64,000 nucleotides of DNA from positions 1-64,000 of the forward strand of contig VHIT02000049.1 of assembly GCA_009768925.2 (NCBI GenBank), given 5' to 3'. A program made the position numbers and the translations under genes. The notes beneath the pieces were generated by a model that was not told the DNA's origin, did no database searches, and worked only from the letters and a program-made list of their open reading frames with translations. Source of the DNA: Cryptosporidium bovis. Taxonomy: Eukaryota > Apicomplexa > Conoidasida > Eucoccidiorida > Cryptosporidiidae. Shown here in pieces: positions 49,001-58,340 of this stretch. Position 1 is the stretch's first letter, and each line of letters starts with the position of its first letter.

Positions 49001-50083
49001 CTGCCCAGCATATAATGGATCTATAAATAACATTGGAAGACAAGATGGAGCTTTATTATCGAAACAACAATCACATGATGCATATGAAATAGAACCATCG
49101 TTAATTATGCTCTCCTTATTTTTTATCAAAAACGATTGTAAAAAGGATACAAAATGCTCTCTGTCACCGTCTGTTTGAAATTCAATAAATATACTTCTCC
49201 ATGTATTTTTTTTAGCAGAAATTTTTCCGGAAATATTTCTTTTTCCTTCCTTTTCATATATAATCTCAACAGAATTAGGCTTTGTTGAATATACTCTCTT
49301 GAAAATAAACCATATATTGTCAAGTGGTATTCTTTTAAATCTTTTATTTGAAAAATTTGGAAGAAACTTAAAACATATACCTGATGAAAGAATATGCAAG
49401 ACACCTCTTAATTTTGAAAAGGGCTTTATTCTGTTCACTATAAGTGGTTTTTCAAGCAAGAACCTATCTCTATGATCTAACAAAAATTCGTATTCCACAT
49501 TTAAAACTTCATTGTCATACAGTCTCCCCAGCCAGTTACTAATCATTAAACTCATGTCTTCCATGCAATTTTCATTTTTCGATAAATTTCCTCCTTTTTT
49601 TTGGGATCCATAAAGCTCCAAGCATAAATCCATCAATTCCAATCCCTTGTCCTCTGATACCTTAATACATAATTCAAACTCAGGTTCAGCTTCCTTTATA
49701 TCATCAGGATCCCTTTTTGACATCCTCAACTCAACACCCTCTCCAGATGACAAAATTTCACTTGGAGTTACTGTTCGCGATTTTCCCTCTATTATTTGTA
49801 CACTAATTAGCCTTAGTGACCTGCAATTAATTATCATCATTCTATTAACTTTCTCCACCCTAATCCTACTTATTTGCGCAAAAAGAACCTTTAAAAGACT
49901 CATATTGGAATCATCCGGCTCTATAATTATACTCTTGCTTCCTATTCTAATTCTCCCCTTGAAACTCCGTCCGTTAACTCTTTTCTTTATATTGCTTGTG
50001 CATATACACGAAAAATCTCCAATATACTCCTCATTCTCCTCCAATAGTAAATGCGAAAACTGTCTAACACCACTTACTGTCAT
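46001..50083 (-). CDS. PH-BEACH protein, FAN/NSMAF-like
   Basis: 1360 residues, single exon, ATG at 50083. The N-terminus FSHLLLEENEEYIGDFSC resembles the start of FAN (NSMAF). A GRAM/PH-like region follows (~224-340; LRGVLHILSSGICFKF). The BEACH domain spans ~365-640, with the hallmark segments YIDYLNGIGGRSRGDLTQYP, VFPWTVINF, YGSHYSNPGYISYFLIR, IPQFYEQNPDFLLNDRL and EWIDLIFGYKQRGKEA. The remaining ~700 residues correspond in position to the WD40 propeller of FAN, but clear WD repeats are not visible and this part is divergent and Asn/Lys-rich. BEACH proteins work in membrane traffic and vesicle fusion, and FAN couples receptors to neutral sphingomyelinase in animals. The exact role in a parasite is not known. 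Confidence 0.87.
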   Translation of the reverse strand: MTVSGVRQFSHLLLEENEEYIGDFSCICTSNIKKRVNGRSFKGRIRIGSKSIIIEPDDSNMSLLKVLFAQISRIRVEKVNRMMIINCRSLRLISVQIIEGKSRTVTPSEILSSGEGVELRMSKRDPDDIKEAEPEFELCIKVSEDKGLELMDLCLELYGSQKKGGNLSKNENCMEDMSLMISNWLGRLYDNEVLNVEYEFLLDHRDRFLLEKPLIVNRIKPFSKLRGVLHILSSGICFKFLPNFSNKRFKRIPLDNIWFIFKRVYSTKPNSVEIIYEKEGKRNISGKISAKKNTWRSIFIEFQTDGDREHFVSFLQSFLIKNKESIINDGSISYASCDCCFDNKAPSCLPMLFIDPLYAGQSLCFRKHMQNLWVNGTISTYHYIDYLNGIGGRSRGDLTQYPVFPWTVINFDDDSKLGNNIDEFELESNYRDLSKPLGSINESNLEILKQRMRDLPLQEQFLYGSHYSNPGYISYFLIRKYPEYQLKLHCGDFDVWNRMFHSINDTWKTVLEGKTTYMELIPQFYEQNPDFLLNDRLSIRTNQGKLLNVQIPNWVISASSIYLKGTGSSLDNIKTIGASEHQKAEAFLRLMRYSLEGRVVSKTINEWIDLIFGYKQRGKEAAKHNNLFHPITYINSSIYLQKKSPINSIFNCGVENDLAIKSQVEEFGQVPIQLFSDPHPKRNCEYIDNNYILSQLDDIYSNSPWFVLLKNNPMLIRSEFDFNSEYNNASVDHSLYREDKGENNETYKSTGKCQTNNTRNYEKGINRPVYEKIDLSSPKNWNKHSMLNYEFKTGDNDGESEKEYEEEWGEKGGMDEDLNFNKLIVDFEKSYILNIKSEQTITRGIHLYGSVESGKDNLFQLISNSLTLGDENEFRDSLLVDAHENLDFTLLCTLFVRNGYLNFYVKRNCAKKQPFMRIYSGYVNGKKNNFNEGEITSMNVLLCEISKFKHNNIKSSCVYLTLGTLSGDVYYLKYKLLIKTDNKDEDTYLVVLKDERVIQNNMDSGIKFIYSIDYGMTSAVSVISSNGSLLLCKNCNEEDDFKKTTWFPLIDIPMKNKKVNGVLHFGLKQETNNDDLNSIRVDDMLNINKLATVEDVKEHNFSNLLGGNKDEKKKSRYAKITKDVDTEGFILSFILENNNYNRVFWCLNENGVFSVDLFGDMLLNLLITKYEYGNSVIKQIQNSKSISWIKLKCKNRKKEGDLIVYFGKVVSQFAGLGDDDELKIGTTIIIVWSCNGNCNVKVQRVLIVSGFEVDDNSNSCVSWDNHKKGIVLVGTITENSGVNNKDGKRGMYFISQNVWNLSGRNRNNSDIILLDAENNPNFNSLISFNDYKNKLSIKCTRNNIILHGNNCKSLFVLTVN

Positions 50084-50715
50084 CCTCTTTTCGCAGTGTA
50101 TTCATCCTTTTCATTTCATGATTACTACTATTATTTCATTTTGTTACCCACAATTAGATTATACCCATATACAACTCTTTCCCTCTATTCCCGCTAGAAT
50201 AACTCACGGAGCCGCTTCCCACCTCTGAATTGTTAAAATAATACTCTACTTCTTACCATTATTCCCGAAGTTATTTAAAATAAGTCCTTACTCATTGTGT
50301 ATATTACTCTGAAAATACATTGAGAATATTCTATTTAGTGGCCACTGGTATCCTCTATTTTTAATCAATATGCAAAAGATGCAGGCATGCATGCGCAAAA
50401 TGTGCACACCGTAATTGGCGGCAAACTGGTGTGTACATTAGTCACTATGGGACCTTAAGTGAACAATTTCAAGACAAATAAACAAGGCAGTGTAATTGGT
50501 GAGAAACTAGAAGATTATATATGAAAAGGCAATAAGAAGGCACAAATTTCCATTGACTTTGACGCCACAACAAATTTTATGATAATCTTATTTTGATATA
50601 GTTAGAAAAAGGTGCTAAAGTCCAAATTCTAAGTTAGTCTAAACAAGTAGTTCATTTTTAAGAAATAATAATAGTTTAATGTATAAGATTGTTTACTAGT
50701 CTACATATTGTTAGA
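50084..50715. promoter_or_regulatory. Divergent promoter, BEACH and HNH-like genes
   Basis: 632-bp spacer between divergent genes. A compact cluster at 50385-50437 contains GCATGCATGC followed by TGTGCACACC...GGTGTGTACA arms around TTGGCGGCAA. The remainder is AT-rich. Confidence 0.55.
50385..50437. promoter_or_regulatory. Composite AP2/E2F-like element
   Basis: GCATGCATGC (50385-50394) is followed by near-inverted arms TGTGCACACC (50401-50410) and GGTGTGTACA (50428-50437). These flank a TTGGCGGCAA word at 50415-50424. Three motif types within 53 bp, roughly 300 bp from each start codon, suggest a shared bidirectional control site. Confidence 0.5.
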
Positions 50716-51438
50716 ATGAATTCAAAAACGAGAGATAATGTAAATAATAGATCTGTGAAAATAACCGTCCCAGATTCAAACTTAAGGAGGACAGATGGCG
50801 AAGTAAGAGAACTTGTGACATCAATGAAGGAAAGAATTTTTTTGGACCATGAATTATCAAGTAGGTTGAGATACTTCTGGCCAACAAATGAACTGCAAGA
50901 TCAACTTTTATATTCAATAGGAAAGGATGTACCAAGAGACGACAGCCCTGTCGAAGACTCCCCACATTTTAAACTCCAGTTTATGATGGATCCATCTAAG
51001 TATGGAGGAGCATTTAATGAATGTTGTGAGTGGCTTGGACCCATAAATAAACATAATTACTGCCCAGTAATAAAATTACACCTTCCAAATACATATGAAC
51101 CTTGGATTACATATACATCTAATGTTTTGGCCTACCTTTTTGGAAAAATAGTAGGCTGTGACTCTCCTTCTGATTTTCTTAAAATGTCAACTATTAAGAC
51201 AAATGAACCTTTTCAAATGTCATGTGGGAATAGAAAGTGTATTAGAGTCTCACATATTGCATATAAAGAAGGTATTAGAGGATATAATGTATCCGATAAT
51301 GTAAATCCTTATCCTGAGTATGTTAATATTGACGAACCAATTAAACAGTCTTTCGAAAACATTGGTAATCAAACTGGAATCCAAAATGGAAATGACAATA
51401 ATCAAACTTCTTCTATTGTAGCACAACTAAAGTATTGA
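50716..51438 (+). CDS. His-Me-finger (HNH homing-endonuclease)-like protein
   Basis: The ATG at 50716 gives 240 residues; an earlier in-frame TTG is unnecessary and the ATG at 50679 closes quickly. Residues ~100-195 fit the layout of HNH/His-Me-finger homing endonucleases: CCEWLGPINKHNYCPVIKL (family: C.EW.GP....GYG.I), TSNVLAYLFGKIVG (family: AHR.AYELF.G.IP) and SCGNRKCIRVSHI (family: H.CDNP.CVNP.HL). The Cys and His that would bind structural zinc are kept. The catalytic His before the CxN motif is Met here and the Asn-Pro of the last motif is Arg-Val, so nuclease activity is doubtful. It may be a DNA-binding remnant. Homing-type HNH domains are known fused to AP2 domains, but none is seen here. 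The assignment is by pattern, not search. Confidence 0.6.
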   Translation: MNSKTRDNVNNRSVKITVPDSNLRRTDGEVRELVTSMKERIFLDHELSSRLRYFWPTNELQDQLLYSIGKDVPRDDSPVEDSPHFKLQFMMDPSKYGGAFNECCEWLGPINKHNYCPVIKLHLPNTYEPWITYTSNVLAYLFGKIVGCDSPSDFLKMSTIKTNEPFQMSCGNRKCIRVSHIAYKEGIRGYNVSDNVNPYPEYVNIDEPIKQSFENIGNQTGIQNGNDNNQTSSIVAQLKY

Positions 51439-51675
51439 TTTTTTTGAAATAATAAATTTTATCAAAAAACATGGATTACGTAAAAGAACTATTTAAGTTT
51501 ATAACTATAAATTACTATATAAATAAAAAACTAACTGAACTATTTTTACTACTAAAATCAAAGTGTTGCATTGATGCTATACAAAATAATACTAGAAATA
51601 TGTTCGAATTTCGGTAAAGCTGTATAACAGAATGGGAAAGAAATACCATTTTTTTCCATAAAAACATTACATTAT

Positions 51676-52311
51676 TCATACATGCTTGTATTTGTGCCAC
51701 GATTTAAAACCGAATTTACCATCTACTTCTGAGTCATTATGGTAGTTAATAAATTTAATATTATTATTGTTGTATCTATAAATGTGGAGATGAGAAATCA
51801 ATGAATTAACTACATGCTTACTCTCTGACGGGATATCAGCCAATAATATTTCATCCCCTCTCGGATGTTTGAAGTCCAACATTAGAATTTCTTCTTTTTT
51901 TGTTGTTTTATCTTTAATTTTTATTTTTAACGGAAATTCCATTTCATCGAGTTTAGAGGTCAAATTTTCATTGAATACTTTGTCAATTATTTTGTTTATC
52001 ACAGTTACATGGTCTATCTGAATGCTATTATCTATTAATACTCTAATCCAACTCGTTTCACCGTCTGATCCATCTATATTAAATCCCAGATCACCACCCA
52101 AGATATTTCCACTCTCTGCGTTACCACTCTCTATCTTATCCAAAATTTTTTCTCCTATAACTGTCAGTCCATAGACCTCCCTTGTCTCTTTGTTTCCAGT
52201 AACTTCTGAATATTCATCGTCCAACTCATCCTCATACTCCCATTCATCCTCTTCTGATGTGATATTCCTCTCAGAATCCTCAGAATAATAAGATGAATCT
52301 TCCTCAGTCAT
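51676..52311 (-). CDS. Acidic N-terminus protein, unknown
   Basis: 211 residues, ATG at 52311. The first ~40 residues are a Ser/Glu/Asp/Tyr tract (SSYYSEDSERNITSEEDEWE). The rest looks globular, with alternating beta-like and helical segments (VTVINKIIDKVFNENL, FPLKIKIKDKTTKKEEILML) and a basic end (FKSWHKYKHV). There is no signal peptide, TM or Cys pattern. The acidic head recalls nuclear chaperone or ribosome-biogenesis proteins, and its neighbour GRWD1 is one, but this is weak context. It lies on the same strand as GRWD1, 401 bp downstream of that gene's stop. Confidence 0.72.
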   Translation of the reverse strand: MTEEDSSYYSEDSERNITSEEDEWEYEDELDDEYSEVTGNKETREVYGLTVIGEKILDKIESGNAESGNILGGDLGFNIDGSDGETSWIRVLIDNSIQIDHVTVINKIIDKVFNENLTSKLDEMEFPLKIKIKDKTTKKEEILMLDFKHPRGDEILLADIPSESKHVVNSLISHLHIYRYNNNNIKFINYHNDSEVDGKFGFKSWHKYKHV

Positions 52312-52712
52312 TTATCTTTAGAATAACCTAAAATGGAAACAAAAACTTTGCGTTTCTTTTCTAAGAATAATCCTAGTGATTTATTCTCAAATGTCAATTT
52401 AAACCATTTATGTATTTCCCGCCCTTTTAAAGCTGTTTTCACAGTAACACAAAGTTGATCCGTTTCATTGAGAAATGCATATATAACATGAATATCTTGT
52501 TTTTCAACTTTTAATATACTAAGATAAAATCAATTTTATATGAAATTTTCAGAGTTACATGATATAAAAGGGGCCCACCGAAGGCAATTAAATCACAAAA
52601 GGCAACAGAAAAGTTGGGATAGCAGTGTTTTATAAAGGCGAGGTTAAAAACGCGAACAAGTGAATTGTTTTTACTATTATTAATAGTTTTACATTACAAT
52701 GAGGCTAAATAT
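52312..52712. promoter_or_regulatory. Upstream region of the 52311 gene
   Basis: 401 bp between the GRWD1 stop and the 52311 start on the same strand. It has GGGGCCCACCG near 52570 and CCCGCCC near 52420 in otherwise AT-rich sequence, and no ORF. Confidence 0.45.
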
Positions 52713-54450
52713 CTACAAGTTTCTCGGAATAAACACATTAAGAGAATCCTGAGCAGTAGAAATGGCTAACCCAGGTATTTGTTTGTGCCATTTTGCTTCT
52801 GCAATATGCTCCTGCCCCATGTGCAAAAACAATAGCTTGTTTGGGATATCAATGTTTTCTTTAACAACCTTAGTTGAATCATTGTCTTCTTCTATTCCGA
52901 TATCCCAGAAACTAATGGAATTATCTAAAGATGCCGAGAGGAATACGTCTTGATCTTGTTGGTGCCAATCAACGGATAGAATAGGCTCTCTGTGGAAGTT
53001 GAACAGTTCAGCCGGATCTTTAATATTTCTTATATCCCATAGTTTAACAGTACAGTCATCGCTACCACTTAGTAAAAGGTTTTCAGAAAATGGATTCCAG
53101 GAAAGACAATTAACATCGCCCTTATGAGAATTATTAATTGTAAGTATGTCAGAATTACTTCTGACATCAATAATACAGATGTTAGAATTGACCAATCCTG
53201 CGGCAAATATATCACAACTATCTTTATCATTCTTCCATTTTAGTGCTTCTACACTTGACTGAAAGTGGTCTCTGATAGTAACTACATTCCATTTTCCTCC
53301 CTGAATAGGTTGCCAATAGCATATATTACCTTTTCTATCTCCAGAAACGAAATAGGCAACCTTGTTTGGATTCCAGTCCATTGAAAATCCCTCATCAAGA
53401 TGACCATCGTAGGTAAATTTTGGCTTTATTGTTGATTTTTTAGCAAGATTAGATGGTTTTTTTTTATTAGAACCTGATTTACCAGTATTGTTTAAATTGT
53501 CTAATGGATTTGAAATATCCCACATACTCACATTTCCAAGTTCAGACCAGGTCGAAATTAAATTAGGAATCTGTGGACAAACTCTAATTCTATTGACTGT
53601 TCCTTTGTGAGGAATGGCCTCTACATCCACTATTGGATCCTCATCTACATAACAATCATCTGAATCGTTGTCCGAATCAGTGTCACTGTCAGAAAAATTA
53701 TAATAATCATTGTCATCACGATCTCTTTTTGTTTTATGCATTCTAGACCATTTCATAAGTAATATGTTGTTATTTTCGTCAGAATTTGCCTGGGTACCAG
53801 CAGCTACAAAACAGGTATGAGGAAATTGGGTTCTGTTTTCACCAAGTTTATCTGGTATTACATCTAAAGTTAAACAACTCCACTCTACTAAACACTTGTG
53901 GTACATCTTGTATGCTTTTGGCTCGTAAACTAACTCTTCATTATTAATGTTATCATTCATTCCTGGAAGCCAATATTGCTCCATTATTTCACTTTCATCA
54001 TATAAATAACCACCCTTTTTATCGTTATTACTGCCTTCATTTACCATTTCTTCGTCACCGTTTTCGCCGATTACTTCTTCCTCAGTCTCTATTTCGTCAT
54101 CAAACTCTTCCGCAAAATCACCCTCTACATTTAAAAATCCCTCTTGTTTTTCATACATTTCTGATTTTGTTTTGTCTGGGGTGAATTTACTCGGAAGACC
54201 ATCCTCCGATATGTCTATGTGCTTTCTACCCTATTTTTTGTTTTAGGAAAAAGTTAACACATGTTGTTAATACTTAATTAGGAAAGAATTACATTATATC
54301 TGTCACTCGTCTTTATATTATAATTATGATATAATTTAATTTTTGGTTTATCTTGCATTTTGTCAAAACGTGACAGATAAGTAATAATCGATAAAAGTAA
54401 AACCCATTCTTTCCGTTTAATATGAAACTCACCTTAGATTTATCTCCCAT
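52713..54450 (-). CDS. GRWD1: GRWD1/RRB1 WD-repeat ribosome assembly factor, two exons
   Basis: A six-codon exon 1 (54450..54433, MGDKSK) precedes a 202-bp intron (donor GTGAGT, acceptor AAAAAATAG), and exon 2 is 54230..52713, in phase 0, giving 511 residues. The frame upstream of the ATG at 54158 (GRKHIDISEDGLPSKFTP) is open and looks coding, which supports splicing. Family features are present in order: an N-terminal Tyr-His-x-Cys segment, a CAF1C_H4-bd-like segment (CLVEWSCLTLDVIPDKLGEN, then FPHTCFVAAGTQA), an acidic Asp/Ser stretch, PHKGTVNRIR, then WD repeats (HLDEGFSMDWNPN, DVNCLSWNP...LLLSGSDD, PILSVDWHQQD) and a terminal HIAEAKWHKQIPG. Yeast Rrb1 chaperones ribosomal protein Rpl3, and human GRWD1 also acts in chromatin. 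It acts in the nucleolus or nucleus. Confidence 0.88.
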
Positions 54451-54601
54451 TTTACATCCTTTAATTGGCTCAAAACTAATTAAAACTCTGTCCGTTAAAC
54501 AAGCCTAACCTCTAAAAAAAGAAGAAAAAAGGACACTAACTTAAACTTTCCTCCACTTGTAACCATCGTACCGCATTAAATTTAATATTTTTTGAATTAT
54601 C

Positions 54602-54609
54602 TGGCGCCA
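54602..54609. promoter_or_regulatory. TGGCGCCA (E2F-like palindrome)
   Basis: Identical octamer to the site at 42749, 152 bp upstream of the GRWD1 ATG and within its likely promoter. Confidence 0.5.
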
Positions 54610-54934
54610 TAAAACATCAATATTTACTTTTGAGTAAATTCCTCCCACATTTCCAATGTAATGTTTTTAAAATGACACTGCAAGACAAACACAAGGAATT
54701 GACATTTTTACTTTGCTTTAATCTCGAGCATTTAATAACTCATATCTTTTCTAAATAATTGAATTCAAATATTTATGTCATTCTTTGTCTCGCCGCAATT
54801 TCTTGGTTGAATTAAAATAGCTTTATCTTTAAAATAAAAAGTAAATATTTTTTTAGTTTTATTCATAAATATTTTAGCATCGACTTACTTTTAATCAAGG
54901 ATCCTAATTAAATAGTTAATGTGGATATTAAATT

Positions 54935-54966
54935 TGCATGCATGTAATTTGAAAAATATGCATGCA
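54935..54966. promoter_or_regulatory. Paired TGCATGCA sites
   Basis: Two exact TGCATGCA octamers 24 bp apart, upstream of the MOB gene. TGCATGCA is the known target of conserved apicomplexan AP2 factors, and paired sites are typical of functional use. Confidence 0.55.
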
Positions 54967-55374
54967 ATAACGGTAATTCAGATAAGTACAAATGTGTATT
55001 AGGTAATAATATAATGAGAATATGTTTAAAATATAAAGGATTTATCATTCTCGTAAATTAGTTTATGTAAATTAAATATAAATGGCAATTTAATCTCAGA
55101 GTAAGAAGTTAAAAATATGTTGAAGTGTAATGTTAAAGAGAATTAAAAAAAAGGAAAGTGAACTAAATAAAATATTGGCTTGTTTATTTGATTATTATTA
55201 TGATAAAAAAGAAGTTGAAATGCCATTTACCGTTTCGAGTAAACTATATAAAATAATATATGTGAATACAAATAACGACTTAAATTAAAATTAATTCGTG
55301 AACTATTATTGAATATATATGTACATTTAGTAAATAAATCAAAAGTCCGGAATCGATATTACCTATAAAAAATA

Positions 55375-56693
55375 ATGGAGGTCAATAAGAGACTTTCAGG
55401 TGATACTTTGAAGGCACCTATATCATGTACTGTACTCAACAATGTATTTGACACATCTTTATTATATGAAGCTGTAAAGGTACCAAAAGGTGTTCCAGAA
55501 AATGAATGGACTGCTCAGAAAGGTAGGTTTAGTGAATAAAACATTAATTTTCAAACCATCAATTAATTTTGAATTAATTATATTACTATTTAGTAATGGA
55601 TTTATTTAAGGATGCACAGATGGCATGGGGATTTGTATGCAATGTGTGTCATTGCCCACTAATGAGGGCTCATTTTATGGTTTTCAAATGGCAAGAAGAT
55701 CCAAAAAAGGCAGCGTTACCGTTACCAGCAACAGTTTATGTAAAATCATTATTTTTGTGGGTAGATTCGCAGATATCAGATACAAGTATATTCCCATTAA
55801 AGCCAGGTAAGCTTCAACAATTAACAATTTACTCAGTTTATATTCACTTACTGCCAATTAAATTTGAAATAGGAATTCCATTTTCCAATGAGTTTCAATC
55901 AATAGTAAGAAATATATTAAGAAGATTATTTAGGGTGTATAGTCATATTTATTGCCATCATTGGCCTCATATAGAGTCGATAACAGCAGTTTCACATGTA
56001 AACTATTGTTTAAAACATTTCGTCTACACAGTATCACTAAATGGTTTACTTGAATATAATGAATTAAAGCCATTAGAAGAGTTGGCGAAATACATCATTG
56101 AAGAAGGTCAAAACAATGAAATAGGGCCACAGGATTATAAAGTCGAGTCAATAGAAAATTCAGAATTGGAATTAAATAGTAGTGATGAAGCCGAAAAGAA
56201 AACAATTACTATTGAAAAAAATGAGCATGGCAAGAAAGTAAAAGGTGAACGAGTGAAAAACAAAATTAACGTCAAAAGTGATATTAATTCTCCAGATACA
56301 GACATACCATCAACCAATAGTCTTACAGCGGATTCACCAATATCAGAAGATAAACTTGATGCAAGTAGTTCTCGTCAGTCCGGCGAGGAGGCGAGAGCCT
56401 CAAAAAACATTAAAATACAGGTTTCGTCATACGTGAACAGAATTCATAATGTGGATACAGAACGGTTTGTTCATTCAACTTGCAGCGACAGTTTAATTGT
56501 AACTAAGAAAAGAGTTCAAATAGGTAATAATATAAAAGAGGCATCTGTATATTCAAGAAAAATTAAAACTTATCCATGGACTGAATTAGCGAGGAAATTG
56601 ATACTTTGTACAAAAAGAAAAAAGAAGGAGGTTAAGGACGTTTCATGTTCTGGAATAACTACTCCACCGCAAGTAAAATTTGAAAATATATGA
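55375..56693 (+). CDS. MOB kinase activator, two exons
   Basis: Exon 1 is 55375..55522 and exon 2 is 55594..56693. The 71-bp intron (donor GTAGG, acceptor TTTAG) splits the Val codon in KVMDLFKDA, and the product is 415 residues. Mob1/phocein proteins bind and activate NDR/LATS kinases in mitotic exit and cytokinesis. The Mob fold is clear: EAVKVPKG and NEWTAQKV at the N-terminus, then LFLWVDSQISDTSIFP, FRVYSHIYCHHW and NYCLKHFVYTVSLNGLLEYNELKPLEEL. The predicted zinc ligands are all present (two Cys in VCNVCHCPLM, two His in SHIYCHHW). Beyond ~240, a Ser/Lys-rich tail of roughly 170 residues is extra to the usual ~215-residue family length and looks disordered. TGCATGCA sites upstream may time its expression. 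Confidence 0.9.
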
Positions 56694-57730
56694 TTCATCA
56701 CGTGAATAAACAGAAAAGATAAGGGTAAAAAGAAATACTAATGGCAATTTCTTATTTATTTGTTTGTTTCGTTTAATTTCTTTTTTTGTTTTATTATATT
56801 TAATCTACATTCCATTCATTCAAATTATTGATTAAAAATTAACATTTAAAGGAAAAAATAATATATTACAGTTAAACACCGATATGATTGCGTTTAAAGA
56901 AATATTAACATTCGAGTACAACTGAGGCGAGAGGTGGTTAAATAAGAAAATGAATTAAAATATGAAATAACTTATTTAGTTCAAAAAGGCAAATGATAAT
57001 ATTAAGTTGGTACAACATAATGATGAAAAAGAATTTTCGCGATACTTTACAAGTTAGACTTTGAAATGCTCTTGATTTATTACAGTTAAAACTATTGTAG
57101 TACCAAAATACAACTGCATAAATTGATAAAAGGAATTGCTATCTAATTCTTTTTATTTATTTAAATTTACAATTATTATTTGATCGCTCTTTTTTATGTG
57201 GTAATTAACTTTGGAGTTCATAAAAAACACGAATTATCATTTTGCGTCAATAATTTAATATATAGCTACATCCAAATCATAAAATAGAATGCCAACTATT
57301 CCAAGAAAGGCTGAAATAGACGAAGGTAATGCAACTTATGAACTATGAAATGATTGAATAAATAAAATACAAAATTAAGGTCAAATATAATGTGATATGA
57401 AGAAATAATCATATTTAAGATTGATTCATTTTTTTATTAAAGCTGAAATTTACACTTAAAATTATGATAAAAAACGTATATAATATCTTATTTTGTGTTG
57501 ATTGATATATTATTAAATTAAAAAAATAATCATTAATATTTACATATATGAAGTAAATTACAATAGAATATTGAATTAATGACAATAATGAGTGAATTAA
57601 TAAATATATTAATTTTTTTGGGACAATATTGAATATTGTGTTTATAAAGACAGTATAAAACATCACATAACTGCAGCATATTTGTGCTTTTTATTATTTC
57701 CCTTGTATCGAACTATGATCTCCTTGTCTG

Positions 57731-57823
57731 ATGAAAATAAGTCCCAAAGTTAGCACTATGGCCAATCAAGTTGTCGACAAGACAAACGAGTCCAAGGCTG
57801 AAAAAAGGAATCTCATAAAATGA
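57731..57823 (+). CDS. Candidate 30-aa ORF
   Basis: ATG to TGA, 30 residues, starting MKISPKVSTMANQVVDKTNE and ending in Lys/Arg-rich sequence. Composition is richer in G+C than the flanks. No homology recognised. It may be a chance frame in an unannotated RNA. Confidence 0.2.
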   Translation: MKISPKVSTMANQVVDKTNESKAEKRNLIK

Positions 57824-57852
57824 ATCATCTAGTCTATTTCTAGATACAATTG

Positions 57853-58000
57853 TTTCTAGTTGACGAACAAAATATACACGGATATATAGTCACATCTGCA
57901 CAAAAATGGTAACATCCAGTTTTATACCTAAATGATCTGATAACATTAGTATTTCACTTCAAAACTACGGACTATGCACTTTAATGATTTCAACTAGAAA
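57853..58000. repeat. 11-bp inverted repeat with 127-bp spacer
   Basis: TTTCTAGTTGA (57853-57863) and TCAACTAGAAA (57990-58000) are exact reverse complements. A shorter pair, ACGAAC/GTTCGT, lies beside them. The arms would close a long stem-loop, so a non-coding RNA is possible. Confidence 0.4.
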
Positions 58001-58340
58001 TGGAGTTGTCTTCAATTAGTTCGTAGTAGCTAGGTGAATATCAGTTGAAAATACAACACAAGTTTTAAATAAAAAGACCAAAGTACATTAAATTAAAAAT
58101 ATTAAAGAAACAAAGCAACCTAGGCCTAGTTTTAACCATAAAAATGTGCTTTTGTTTGTATATATATATTGCAAACACATTTATGCCTTAAATTTTGCAT
58201 TAAATGCAGCCTTAATGTCTGGTTACACAAATACTAAATATAGTTTCAAAAAAACGATATCAAAGTATGTAAAATTTCGGCATAAAAAACACCAAGTACA
58301 ATCAATAGTGTAATCATAAATTTAATATAGCAACAATTGA

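Larger units (their letters stand above)
54451..55374. promoter_or_regulatory. Divergent promoter, GRWD1 and MOB genes
   Basis: 924-bp spacer. TGGCGCCA at 54602-54609 lies 152 bp upstream of the GRWD1 start. Two TGCATGCA sites (54935-54942 and 54959-54966) lie about 410-440 bp upstream of the MOB start. No further gene is seen. Confidence 0.6.

Noticed and set aside
57415-57666. 83-codon minus-strand hydrophobic frame
   Set aside because: Ile/Tyr/Asn/Phe content is what random AT-rich DNA encodes; no promoter context or GC rise.
57690-57760. tRNA- or U3-like sequence on the minus strand (ATAGTTCGATAC)
   Set aside because: The T-loop word is present but the T-stem does not pair and no acceptor stem or snoRNA boxes are in place.
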